64,000 nt of DNA from Paraescarpia echinospica (GCA_020002185.1 JAHLWY010000236.1:117610-181609), one strand, 5' to 3'. Numbered from the stretch's first letter, positions 1-21,302 are shown. A program made the numbers and translations. Notes: a model not told the origin generated them from the letters alone.

Positions 1-100
1 TTAATGTTATTTCAACCTTTGCTGTTACCTTCAATATCTGGCACTGATGCAACCACGGAGAATAATAATTCGCTAATGTGACCAAGTCGTTCAAATCCAG

Positions 101-11871
<11,771 letters not shown>

Positions 11872-12309
11872 CACTGCTACTGCACAACATAGGTCACACA
11901 CAGCTAGATAGAGAATTGATCTACTGCTTGAAATCACACTCAGAATAACATGTATCCGTATCACCAACAAATAGACAATTTCGTGTGGGTCTTTAATATG
12001 TAAAGTTTTACTGTGTAGACAATGTAGTTGTTTATGATGTAGTTATCAAACATAAAGACGGCGTGAGAATTGCCGTGCAGGCATTCAAATCCTTATACAC
12101 CGGAGTAGCTCTGGCTTCAAGGAAGTGATCTTTGTCATCAGTGTTCTTGTCGGAATCCATTGATCCTGAGTGTCATTCTAACCAGATTATGTCGATGTAT
12201 AAGTCAGATACATTTCCGTCCTTGGGAACTGTATCTACATACATCGCCGGTTAACTAGACGCGCTGAATAAGAGGTGGACGCATCAGTTCGCAAATTGCC
12301 CCAAATGTA
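11872..12309. other. Mx-like 3' UTR and flank
   Basis: About 440 bp between the Mx-like stop codon and the CATA microsatellite. No canonical AATAAA is visible; a weak CATAAA variant occurs near 12050. No other gene is seen. Confidence 0.5.
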
Positions 12310-12443
12310 TAACATTATACATACATACATACATACATACGTACATACGTGCATACGTGCATAAATGCATACGTGCATACATACATGCATACATACATGC
12401 ATACATACATGCATACTTACATATGTACATGCGTGCATACATA
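12310..12443 (+). repeat. (CATA)n microsatellite, left side of fold-back insertion
   Basis: CATA repeats with CATG/CGTG variants run directly up to the left end of the large inverted-repeat element. The same repeat in the same orientation resumes at 21042, so the element appears to sit inside what was one microsatellite. Confidence 0.9.
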
Positions 12444-12910
12444 AGTAGTAATAGAGGTGGTCCAGCGTTTATGCTGGAGTCGGAGGAGAGCAAGCCCCAT
12501 GTTAAGAGATAGGGATTTGCCCCAGACTGCGAATTTTACTCCGGTTATGATTTATGCAAATGAGTTGAACGGATTTTGCTCCCGGAAGTGGAATTGACCA
12601 ATCATGAGCGAGCTGGGCATTGTGGGTAAAGTGGAATTGACCAATCAGGAGCGAGCTGGGCATTGTGGGCGTGGCTAATTATGCAAATGACCTAATATGG
12701 GCATTGTGTGCGTGACTAGTTATGCAATTGACCAATCACGAGCGAGCTGGGCATTGTGTGCGTAACTAGTTATACAATTGACCAATCACGAATTTTTATC
12801 CCATGTTAAAGCATAGGCGTTATTATCGTAAAGGTGTGCGACCACATAAAATAAAATATACCAAACAGCATTTGAATATGTCACACACGAGATTGCTTGA
12901 CCCGTACGCC
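12444..12910 (+). repeat. Left outer block of the fold-back element with CCAAT/octamer motifs
   Basis: It contains direct subrepeats of TTGACCAATCA(G/C)GAGCGAGCTGGGCATTGTG with inverted CCAAT boxes. Octamer-like TTATGCAAATGA occurs near 12552 and 12680. It is mirrored at 20480-21041. The motif mix looks like a promoter or enhancer but function is not shown. Confidence 0.75.
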
Positions 12911-14090
12911 GAGGCTTCGCCAAGGGATCGAACCCTTATTTGATTGACAATGACATGTCGAAAATGTGGTGTTATAATAAGGTGTAATTTATATAATAAA
13001 AGGGTTATAAATTCAACGGAGACCGTTTTGTCTGAAGTAATGTATACGAAATGTAGACTACATATAGGACTATGTTATATCAGGGCCTATAGCCTCGTTT
13101 TTTCGAACAGAGTGACCATTTTGGAATTATACGTTTGGTGTCTGTTACAAAACCGTACTCGAGACGTGTCTGGACATGTTTGTTTGTTTGTTGCGCACCC
13201 TGTATTACGTCATCAAACTGCTACGCGCAGTAATTTTGTACGCGAGGTGAGTTGGTTAAACAGGTAGTGATTTGGTTAGACCTTGTTTTGAACTTGCGCA
13301 TTTGAATATAATCCCTCATCATGTGACGTCATGATGCAGTGACGTCATCAAACTGCTACGCGCAGTAATTTTGTACGCGAGGTGAGTTGGTCAAGCAGGT
13401 AGTTCTTTGGTTATGACCTATAACATTAGCTAACATACGACTTTTGTACTTACCCAACTTTGTCCTTATACCGATATAGTTAATACTCCTTTGTGAGAAT
13501 GTGGTTGGCTCTGAAAAGAACCGTTTAAACAACTAAAACTGTTAAAACATAATTGGCAGCGTCACCTCAAGAAGAAGTGGTACCAAAAAAAACAACGAAA
13601 GGTGACAGATCTCACAGGAAACAAAGACAGTGCTGTGATATACTCCGCCAAGGGACCGAGCCGTTATTTGTTTGACTATGACATGTCGAAAATGTGGTGT
13701 TATAATAAGGCGTAATTTATATAATAAAATGGTTATAAATTCAACGGAGACCGTTGTGTCTGAAGTAAGGTATACGAAATGTAGTCTATATATAGGACTA
13801 TGTTATATCAGAACCTATAGCCTCGTTTTTTCGAACAAAGCGGACATCTTGAAATTATGCGTTTGGTGTCTGTTACAAAACCGTACTCGACACGTGTCTG
13901 GACATGTTTGTTTGTTTGTTGCGAGCACGCGCATCCTGTGTGACGTCATCAAACTGCTACGCGCAGTAATTTTGTACCCGAGGTTGACTTGGTTAATCAG
14001 ATAGTGCTTTGGTTAGCCATTGTTTTGAGCTTTCGTGCTTGAATATAATCCTGTCATTTGATGTTATGATCATTGTCGTTATAGCGAGTG
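12911..14090 (+). repeat. Duplicated block in left arm (two direct copies)
   Basis: Roughly 12,911-13,440 and 13,640-14,060 are direct copies about 730 bp apart. They share GACATGTCGAAAATGTGGTG and CAAACTGCTACGCGCAGTAA. The right arm has a single copy (about 20,050-20,470). A subsegment with CGCGCAGTAATTTTGTACGC occurs three times and is next to TGACGTCA (CRE) palindromes at about 13,324 and 13,341. The ORFs in these copies (MTMTCRKCGVII...) are conserved among copies but not recognisable. Confidence 0.8.
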
Positions 14091-14099
14091 AAAAATTAC

Positions 14100-14640
14100 C
14101 GTGTTAACTGGTATGAACCGGTATGAACTAGTAATGACTGCTCTGCGACTGTGTGTTGGAAGAACATCTCGATATTTGGCCCGTGATAAAACATACGAGA
14201 TACCAGTATTTGTTATACGAGATTTGTACATACCAACCGTCGATATCCTGTTTGTAAACTGTTTTGATGGTGTATTCCCTGTTCAAGTCTCATCTATTTA
14301 AATAAACACGCTATGCGCGATGTACAATGTCGACTCGGTGGCCTTGACACCAAAGAGCCTATATCAATACAAGACGGCGCAGTGCTCGCTATCTACATTG
14401 TTCGAGGAAAGTGAAGCGTCATGTTAGAACAGTACAGGTACATAATAACCTCCCAGATAAGATGTACCAGTATTTATATAGTTTACCGTATTAGGGGTCA
14501 AGTGTACAAATGTCCATTAGAACGTTTTTATCTTTTTTCGTACTATAGTATTTAAATTCGTGCTTCTTCGGTAAAACCTTCCAAACTTGCTTCTGTCTTA
14601 AAACAACTAACCTGGCATAGGTAACCGAAAACGAACTCAT
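14100..14640 (+). repeat. Left-arm spacer mirrored in right arm
   Basis: This matches 19,460-20,010 on the other strand. It includes a 66-residue open frame whose minus-strand twin at 19,805-19,993 differs by few residues; both probably track DNA identity rather than a protein. The piece around 14,355-14,412 (CAATACAAGACGGCGCAGTG, ATCTACATTGTTCGAGGAAA) also recurs near 41,545-41,597. Confidence 0.75.
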
Positions 14641-14848
14641 AGATTCAACAGTTATGTTAACCACTTATATATATGTGTAGTTCAGTACAGATACGTTAAC
14701 CACTTATGTATGTGTAGTGCAGTACAGATACGTTAACCACTTATGTCTGTGTAGTGCAGTACAGTTATGTTAACCACTTATATCTATGTGTAGTTCAGTA
14801 CAGATACGGTAACCACTTATGTCTGTGTAGTTCAGTACAGAGATGTTA
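14641..14848 (+). repeat. 37-39-bp tandem repeats, 5 copies
   Basis: The units start with GTTAACCACTTAT and contain TGTGTAGTTCAGTACAGATA; copies alternate between 37 and 39 bp. They are mirrored at 19,255-19,460. Confidence 0.9.
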
Positions 14849-15165
14849 TTGTACTCAGACCAACTAGTTGGACAAACGAAACACTATGCTTTGACCAACA
14901 CACGGCAAGAATCGAACTCAGACCAACTAGTTGCGTAAACGAAACAGAAACTTAACCGTTTACGCTGCACAAATTGAACTCAGACCAACTAGTGGTGCAA
15001 ACGAAACACTACGCTTTGACCAACACACGACACGAATCGAACTCAGACCAACTAGTTGCGTAAACGAAACAGAAACTTAACCGATTACACTGCACGAATT
15101 GAACTCAGACCAACTAGTTGCGTAAACGAAACAGAAACTTAACCGATTACGCTGCACAAATTGGA
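14849..15165 (+). repeat. 60-bp CAGACCAACTAGTTG repeats, left arm
   Basis: Two alternating variants (one with CTTTGACCAACACACG, one with CAGAAACTTAACCG) form a roughly 120-bp higher-order unit. About five monomers are present here. The right arm (18,150-19,255) has about three to four times more. Confidence 0.9.
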
Positions 15166-15662
15166 CTCGTGTGTCGGATAACACTTCACACGAGACTACG
15201 GATGACACATCACACGAGAGTATAAACGAGACAATGTCCGATATATATCACGAGACTACGGATGACACCTCACAAGAGACTACGAATGTAACATCACACG
15301 AGAGTACCGACGAGACAAGAGACGAGACTATGACCGAGATATGTCACGAGACTACGGATGACACATCACACGAGACTTCGGATGATACATCACACTAGAG
15401 TACCGACGAGACAAGAGAAGAGACTATGACCGAGATATGTCACGAGACTACGGATGACACGAGACTACGGATGACACATCACACGAGAGTATCGTCGAGA
15501 CAAGAGACGAGACTATGACCGAGATATGTCACGAGACTACGGATGACACATCACACGAGACTACGGATGACACATCACACGAGAGTACCGACGAGACAAG
15601 AGACGAGACTATGACCGAGATATGTCACGAGACTACGGATGACACATCACACGAGACTACGG
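15166..15662 (+). repeat. 72-bp coding-periodic repeats, left arm (first array)
   Basis: The 72-bp unit has an inner 24-bp period (GAGACTACGGATGACACATC, GAGAGTACCGACGAGACAAG, GACGAGACTATGACCGAGAT). Because 72 is a multiple of 3 the array stays open and encodes repeats such as HETTDDTSHESTDETRDETM. It is not likely to be a normal gene. Confidence 0.9.
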
Positions 15663-15925
15663 TCCTTCCTTTTTCAGGAAAATAGACGTGTTATCGCGTC
15701 AAGTCCTTCCTTTTTCAGGAAAATAGACGTGTTATCGCGTGAGATTTGCTTCAAAAGGAAGCAAAGAAAAGCAAATAGACGTGTTATCGCGTGAGATTTG
15801 CTTCAAAAGGAAGCAAAGCAAAGCAAATAGACGTGTTATCGCGTGAGATTTTCTTCAAAAGGAAGCAAAGCAAAGCAAATAGACGTGTTATCGCGTGAGA
15901 TTTGCTTCAAAAGGAAGCAAAGCAA
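15663..15925 (+). repeat. AATAGACGTGTTATCGCGT repeats in central region
   Basis: Two copies of TCCTTCCTTTTTCAGGAAAA-AATAGACGTGTTATCGCGT are followed by about four copies of a 52-bp unit (GAGATTTGCTTCAAAAGGAA ... AATAGACGTGTTATCGCGT). It has no counterpart in the right arm. Confidence 0.9.
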
Positions 15926-16150
15926 AGACACTCACTCACCCTTCGTGGCTGTTCACTCACTCACTCACTCACTCACTAACTCACCCTTCGTGTATGTTCA
16001 CTCACTCACTCACTCACTCACCCTTCGTATCTGTTCACTCACTCACTCATTCACTCACTCACCCTTCGTATCTGTTCACTTACTCACTCACTCACTCACT
16101 CACTCACCCTTCGTGTCTGTTCACGCAGTCACTCACTCACGCACTCATTA
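15926..16150 (+). repeat. (CTCA)n / CACCCTTCGTATCTGTT minisatellite
   Basis: CTCACTCA runs are punctuated by CCCTTCGT(A/G)TCTGTTCA, giving about five higher-order units. It lies inside the unpaired centre of the fold-back element. Confidence 0.9.
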
Positions 16151-16179
16151 CACTAAGCTTTGACCAACACGCTGCACAA

Positions 16180-16610
16180 ACATCACACGAGAGTACCGAC
16201 GAGACAAGAGACGAGACTATGACCGAGATATACCACGAGACTACGGATGTCACATCACACGAGACTACGGATGACACATCACACGAGAGTACCGACGAGA
16301 CAATGTCCGAGATATATCACGAGACTACGGATGATACATCACACGAGACTACGAGTGGTGTGTCTAATGTTCACGAGACTTCGGATGACACATCACACGA
16401 GAGTACCGACGAGACAAGAGACGAGACTATGGTCGAGATATGTTACGAGACTACGGATGACACATCACACGAGACTACGGATGACACATCACACGAGAGT
16501 ACCGACGAGACAAGAGATATGTTACGAGACTACGGATGACACATCACACGAGACTACGGATATCACATCACACGAGAGTACGGACGAGACAAGAGATACG
16601 CCACGAGACA
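16180..16610 (+). repeat. 72-bp coding-periodic repeats, left arm (second array)
   Basis: The same family as at 15,166-15,662, separated from it by the two repeat blocks above. Units are scrambled and some are shortened (for example ACGAGACAAGAGATATGTTA). Confidence 0.88.
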
Positions 16611-17625
16611 TTCAAAGAGGTGACCATCAAGGTCTCCGATGCCACTCAACGGACACCAATGTAATTAGTCAGAGTATAGCCATCTATCGAACATGGTAGT
16701 TCTCTATTCGTTGACACACATATTCGTTGGGAATAGCGGAAGCGTAGAGGCCGCCATGTCAGGTCGCCATGACATTCAAATAACTTCCGGTACTACGTTA
16801 CTTCCGGCGTAGCGTCCGTAGTAGAGGCCGCCATGACAGTCAAGTGACTTCCGGTACCACGTCACTTCCGGCGTAGAGACCCCTAGTGGATCATCGGAGT
16901 ACTACGTCACATACGGCCGTAGCAAGCGAATTTGAAAACTGCTATGATCGAAAACGACTATGTCACTAACATGTAAGGACAACCACCTGACAGGACTTCA
17001 TTCAATGAGGTGCCAAACATCACATACCTTCATGTCAAGAGACGATCATCTGTTCGGATTCACGTCCAACGAGGTGACCATAGGACTCGTATGAGGTATC
17101 GCTTCTTTTAATGGAAAACATATGTATATGAAGCAGCCGTCTTTTCAACGTAACAATTCCATATTTTCAAATAGTGCGAGCGACCAGATACGATACGTCC
17201 TTCTCGAGAGTCGAAAAAGGAAAGACCAGAATCGTCGGAAGCACGGTATATACACTAGTTTTTGGCATCATCTCATTTGCATAATCAATCAGACCGAACG
17301 TATATCACGTGACTTTCCTTAACACAAAAAACTGTGCACGTTCCTGAGAGAGGCGACATCCGACGCCACTCAACGGACACCAGTGTAATTAGTCAGAATA
17401 TTCCCATCTACCGGCCATGATAGATATCTATTCGTTGACACACTTCCGGGAATACCGGAAGCGTAGAGGCCGCCATGACAGTCAAATAACTTCCGGTGCG
17501 ACGTCACTTCCGACGTGTCGTCCCTAGTAGAGGCTGCCATGACAGTCAAGTAACTTCCGGTACGACGTCACTTCCGGTGTAGCGCCCCCTAGCGGATAAT
17601 AGGAGTACTACGTCACATGGTGGCG
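16611..17625 (+). repeat. Pair of about 280-bp direct repeats rich in ACTTCCGG
   Basis: Copies at about 16,620-16,910 and 17,350-17,620 share CCACTCAACGGACACCA, AATTAGTCAGA and GAGGCCGCCATGACA(G)TCAA. Together they contain at least eight ACTTCCG(G) words, the core of ETS/GABP-type sites. The 16,920-17,340 spacer between them has no recognised gene. Confidence 0.8.
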
Positions 17626-17687
17626 CCATCTAGCGGTTAAAAATATCTAATTAGGTTAGCTAGAGAAAAAAAGTTGGGGTTAACCTC

Positions 17688-17727
17688 GCGAAAATGTTAT
17701 GTTTTTGGAAAAACATAACATTTTCGC
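17688..17727. repeat. Perfect 19-bp-stem hairpin at centre of fold-back element
   Basis: Arms 17,688-17,706 (GCGAAAATGTTATGTTTTT) and 17,709-17,727 are perfect reverse complements with a 2-nt GG loop. The right arm of the stem abuts the captured Mx-like fragment directly. Confidence 0.95.
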
Positions 17728-17790
17728 CATAATCAATGATTCGCATATTGAATACTTGAGGAACCTCGGCAGTTCTCGACCGCGCTGCTC
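17727..17790 (-). pseudogene. Captured fragment of Mx-like exon (reverse orientation)
   Basis: The reverse complement matches 8018-8081 of the Mx-like RGRELP exon with 54 consecutive identical bases and 62 of 64 overall. It encodes EQRGRELPRFLKYSICESLI in the same frame as the Mx-like gene. There is no trace of flanking intron: the homology starts and stops inside the exon. It lies about 9.7 kb downstream of its source, at the junction between the element's centre and its right-arm repeat array. Confidence 0.95.
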
Positions 17791-18148
17791 AGTGTTATCC
17801 GTAGTCTCGAGACGTATCTCGGTCATAGTCTCGTCTCTTGTCTCGTCGGTACTCTCGTGTGACGTGTCATCCGAAGTCTCGTGACATATCTCGGTCATAG
17901 TCTCGTCTCTTGTCTCGTCGGTACTCTCGTGTGATGTGTCATCCGTAGTCTCGTGACGTATCTCGGTCATAGTTTCGTCTCTTGTCTCGTCTGTACTCTC
18001 GTGTGACGTGTCATCCGAAGTCTCGTGTGATGTGTCATCCGTAGTCTCGTGACATATCTCGGTCACAGTCTCGTCTCTTGTCTCGTCTGTACTCTCGTGT
18101 GACGTGTCATCCCAAGTCTCGTGACATATCTCGGTCATAGTCTCGTGT
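17791..18148 (-). repeat. 72-bp repeats, right arm
   Basis: The reverse complement of the left-arm 72-bp family, starting immediately next to the captured Mx-like fragment. About five units. Confidence 0.9.
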
Positions 18149-19254
18149 TTCGTTTGTACAACTCGTGTCTATAGATCGATTCGTTCAGCGTGTTGGTCAA
18201 AGCATAGTGTTTCGTTTGCGTGACTAGTTGATCTGAGTTCAATTTGTGACACGTATTGGTCAAAGTGTAGTGTTTCGTTTGTACAACTCGTGTCTATAGA
18301 TCGATTCGTTCAGCGTGTTAGTCAAAGCAGTGTTTCGTTTGTCCAACCAGTTGGTCTAAGTCCAATTTGTGCAGCGTAATCGGTTAAGTTTCTGTTTCGT
18401 TTACGCAACAAGTTGGTCTGAGTTCAATTAGTGCAGTGTAATCGGTTAAGTTTCTGTTTCGTTTACACATCTAGTTGGTCTGAGTTCGATTCGTGTCGTG
18501 TGTTGGTCAAAGCATAGTGTTTCGTTTGCCCCACTAGTTGGTCTGATTTCAATTTGTGCAGCGTAATCGGTTAAGTTTCTGTTTCGTTTACGCAACTAGT
18601 TGGTCTGAGTTCAATTCGTGTAGTGTAATCAGTTAAGTTTCTGTTTCGTTTACGCAACTAGTTGGTCTGAGTTCGATTCGTGTCGTGTGTTGGTCAAAGC
18701 ATAGTGTTTCGTTTGCACCACTAGTTGGTCTGATTTCAATTTGTGCAGCGTAATCGGTTAAGTTTCTGTTTCGTTTACGCATCTAGTTGGTCTGAGTTCA
18801 ATTCGTGCAGTGTAATCAGTTAAGTTTCTGTTTCGTTTACGCAACTAGTTGGTCTGAGTTCGATTCGTGTCGTGTGTTGGTCAAAGCATAGTGTTTCGTT
18901 TACGCAACTAGTTGGTCTGAGTTCAATTAGTGCAGTGTAATCGGTTAAGTTTCTGTTTCGTTTACGCAACTAGTTGGTCTGTTCGATTCGTGTCGTGTGT
19001 TGGTCAAAGCATTGTTTCGTTTGCACCACTAGTTGGTCTGAGTGTGCAGCGTTGGTTAAGTTTCTGTTTCGTTTACGCAACTAGTTGGTCTGAGTAATGT
19101 TTCGTTTGCACCACTAGTTGGTCTGAGTTCAATTTGTGCAGCGTAAACGGTTAAGTTTCTGTTTCGTTTACGCAACTAGTTGGTCTGAGTTCGATTCGTG
19201 CCGTGTGTTGGTCAAAGCATAGTGTTTCGTTTGTCCAACTAGTTGGTCTGAGTA
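18149..19254 (-). repeat. 60-bp repeats, right arm (expanded)
   Basis: The reverse complement of 14,849-15,165: CAACTAGTTGGTCTGAGTTC alternating with CGGTTAAGTTTCTGTTTCG and GTTGGTCAAAGCATAGTG. About 18 monomers, several with internal deletions near 18,980-19,100. Confidence 0.92.
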
Positions 19255-19462
19255 CATTAACATCTCTGTACTGAACTACACAGACATAAGTGGTTACCGT
19301 ATCTGTACTGAACTACACATAGACATAAGTGGTTAACATAACTGTACTGCACTACACAGACATAAGTGGTTAACGTATCTGTACTGCACTACACATACAT
19401 AAGTGGTTAACGTATCTGTACTGAACTACACATAGACATAAGTGGTTAACATAACTGTTGAA
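19255..19462 (-). repeat. 37-39-bp repeats, right arm
   Basis: Five units containing CTACACAGACATAAGTGGTT, the mirror of 14,641-14,848. Confidence 0.9.
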
Positions 19463-21041
19463 TCTATGAGTTCGTTTTCGGTTACCTATGCCAGGATAGT
19501 TGTTTTACGACAGAAGCAAGTTTGGAAGGTTTTACCGAAGATGCACGAATTTAAATACTATAGTACTAAAAAAGATAAAAACGTTCTAATGGACATTTGT
19601 ACACTTGACCCTTAATACGGTAAACTATATAAATACTGGTACATCTTATCTGGGAGGTTATTATGTACCTGTACTGTTCTAACATGACGCTTCACTTTCC
19701 TCGAACAATGTAGATAGCGAGCACTGCGCCGTCTTGTATTGATATAGGATCTTTGGTGTCAAGGCCACCGAGTCGACATTGTACATCGCGCATAGCGTGT
19801 TTATTTAAATAGATGAGACTTGAACAGGGAATACACCATCAAAACAGTTTACAAACAGGATATCGACGGTTGGTAAGTACAAATCTCGTATAACAAATAC
19901 TGGTATCTCGTATGTTTTATCACGGGCCAAATATCGAGATGTTCTTCCAACACACAGTCGCAGAGCAGTCATTACGAGTTCATACCGGTTCATACCAGTT
20001 AACAGGGTAATTTTTCACTCGCTATAACGACAGTGATCATAACATCAAAATGATGGGATTATATTCAAGCACGAAAGCTCAAAACAATGGCTAACCAAAG
20101 CACTATCTGATTAACCAAGTCAACCTCGGGTACAAAATTACTGCGCGTAGCAGTTTGATGACGTCATACAGGGTGCGCGTGCTCGCAACAAACAAACAGA
20201 CATGTCCAGACACGTCTCGAGTACGGTTTTGTAAGACACCAAACGTATATTTTCAAGATGTCCGCTCTGTTCGAAAAAACGAGGCTATAGGTTCTGATAT
20301 AACATAGTCCTATATGTAGTCTACATTTCGGATACCTTACTTCAGACACAACGGTCTCCGTTGAATTTATAACCCTTTTATTATATAAATTACGCCTTAT
20401 TATAACACCACATTTTCGACATGTCATTGTCAACCAAATAAGGGTTCGATCCCTTGGCGAAGTTTCGGCCTACGGGTCAAGCAATCTCGTGTGTGACATA
20501 CTCAAATGCTGTTTGGTATATTTTATTTTATTCAAAAAGAGGTCGCACACCTTTACGATAATAGCGCCTATGCTTGAACATGGGATAACAATTCGAAAAG
20601 TGGTCGCATACCTTTGCGACAATAGCTGCTATCCTTTAACATGGGGTGAAAAAAAACAAAAAGTGGTCGGATACCTTTGCGATAAAATTCCCTATACTTT
20701 ATCCCGGGGTCGGAACTAGTCACGCACACAATGCCCAGCTCGCTCGTGATTGGTCTATTGCATAACTAGTCACGCCCACAATGCCCGTATAAGGTCATTT
20801 GCATAATTAGCCACGCCCACAATGCCCAGCTCGCTCCTGATTGGTCAATTCCATTTTACCCACAATGCCCAGCTCGCTCCTGATTGGTCAATTCCACTTC
20901 CGGGAGCAAAATCCGTTCAACTCATTTGCATAAATCATAACCGGTGTAAAATCCGCAGTCTGGGGCAAATCCCTATCTCTTAACATGGGGCTTGCTCTCC
21001 TCCGACTCCAGCATAAACGCTGGACCACCTCTATTACTACT
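19463..21041 (-). repeat. Right-arm spacer and outer terminal block
   Basis: The mirror of 12,444-14,640 but with only one copy of the block that is doubled on the left. It contains GTTCGATCCCTTGGCGAAG, the GACCAATCA/octamer-like terminal subrepeats and the perfect terminal match at 21,022-21,041. A patch at 20,535-20,700 (AAAGTGGTCGCATACCTTTG) is triplicated here relative to the left arm. Confidence 0.85.
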
Positions 21042-21195
21042 TACATACATACATTCACACATACATACGTACATAACGTGCATACATACATGCATGCATA
21101 CATACATACATACATACGTACGTACGTACATACATACATACATACATACATACATACATACGTACATGCATACATACATACATACTAACATACTT
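21042..21195 (+). repeat. (CATA)n microsatellite, right side of fold-back insertion
   Basis: TACATACATA repeats with CGTA variants continue the microsatellite interrupted at 12,443. Confidence 0.92.
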
Positions 21196-21239
21196 AGTGC
21201 TACTACTACTAATACTACCACTATCTACTACTACCACAA

Positions 21240-21302
<63 letters not shown>

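Larger units (their letters stand above)
17680..18138 (-). other. Chimeric ORF: acidic 24-residue repeats fused to Mx peptide
   Basis: A 152-codon minus-strand ORF. It contains about five units of the type HESTDETRDETMTEICHETT, then EQRGRELPRFLKYSICESLI in the Mx frame, then about 15 residues from the hairpin. It is strongly acidic and rich in Thr, Asp, Glu, Ser and His. No splice sites, promoter or Kozak support was identified. Whether it is transcribed or translated is unknown; the fusion in frame may be chance. Confidence 0.35.
12444..21041. mobile_element. Large fold-back (inverted-repeat) element, about 8.6 kb
   Basis: The left end AGTAGTAATAGAGGTGGTCC recurs as the exact reverse complement at the right end (21022-21041). 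The next several kb inward are mirrored between the arms with moderate divergence. The arms consist of an outer promoter-like block, a unique block with a 60-70-residue spurious ORF, 37-39-bp repeats, 60-bp repeats and 72-bp repeats. The order is mirrored but copy numbers differ. The centre (15,660-17,728) has no counterpart in the right arm. No transposase is present, so it would be nonautonomous. The architecture resembles fold-back elements such as Drosophila FB and sea-urchin TU elements; family membership is inference. Flanks are CATACATA-type on both sides, compatible with but not proving a short target duplication. It carries a captured Mx-like fragment. Confidence 0.85.

Noticed and set aside
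12944..14004. Repeated ORF starting MTMTCRKCGVII, present three times in the fold-back element
   Set aside because: Conservation follows the DNA repeat. Copies differ by frameshifts and truncation, and no domain is recognisable, so I do not call it a gene.
15166..16610. Regular short repeats that superficially suggest a CRISPR array
   Set aside because: Units are directly contiguous with no unique spacers, the DNA is clearly eukaryotic and no cas genes are present. They are tandem repeats of a fold-back element.
20445..20465. GGTTCGATCCC, a tRNA/SINE B-box-like word in the right arm
   Set aside because: No matching A box or cloverleaf could be found upstream, so there is no support for a tRNA or SINE.
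12444..21041. Fold-back structure as an assembly artefact
   Set aside because: The arms differ in repeat copy number, point substitutions and one doubled block, which an artefactual mirror would not show. Long reads would still be decisive.
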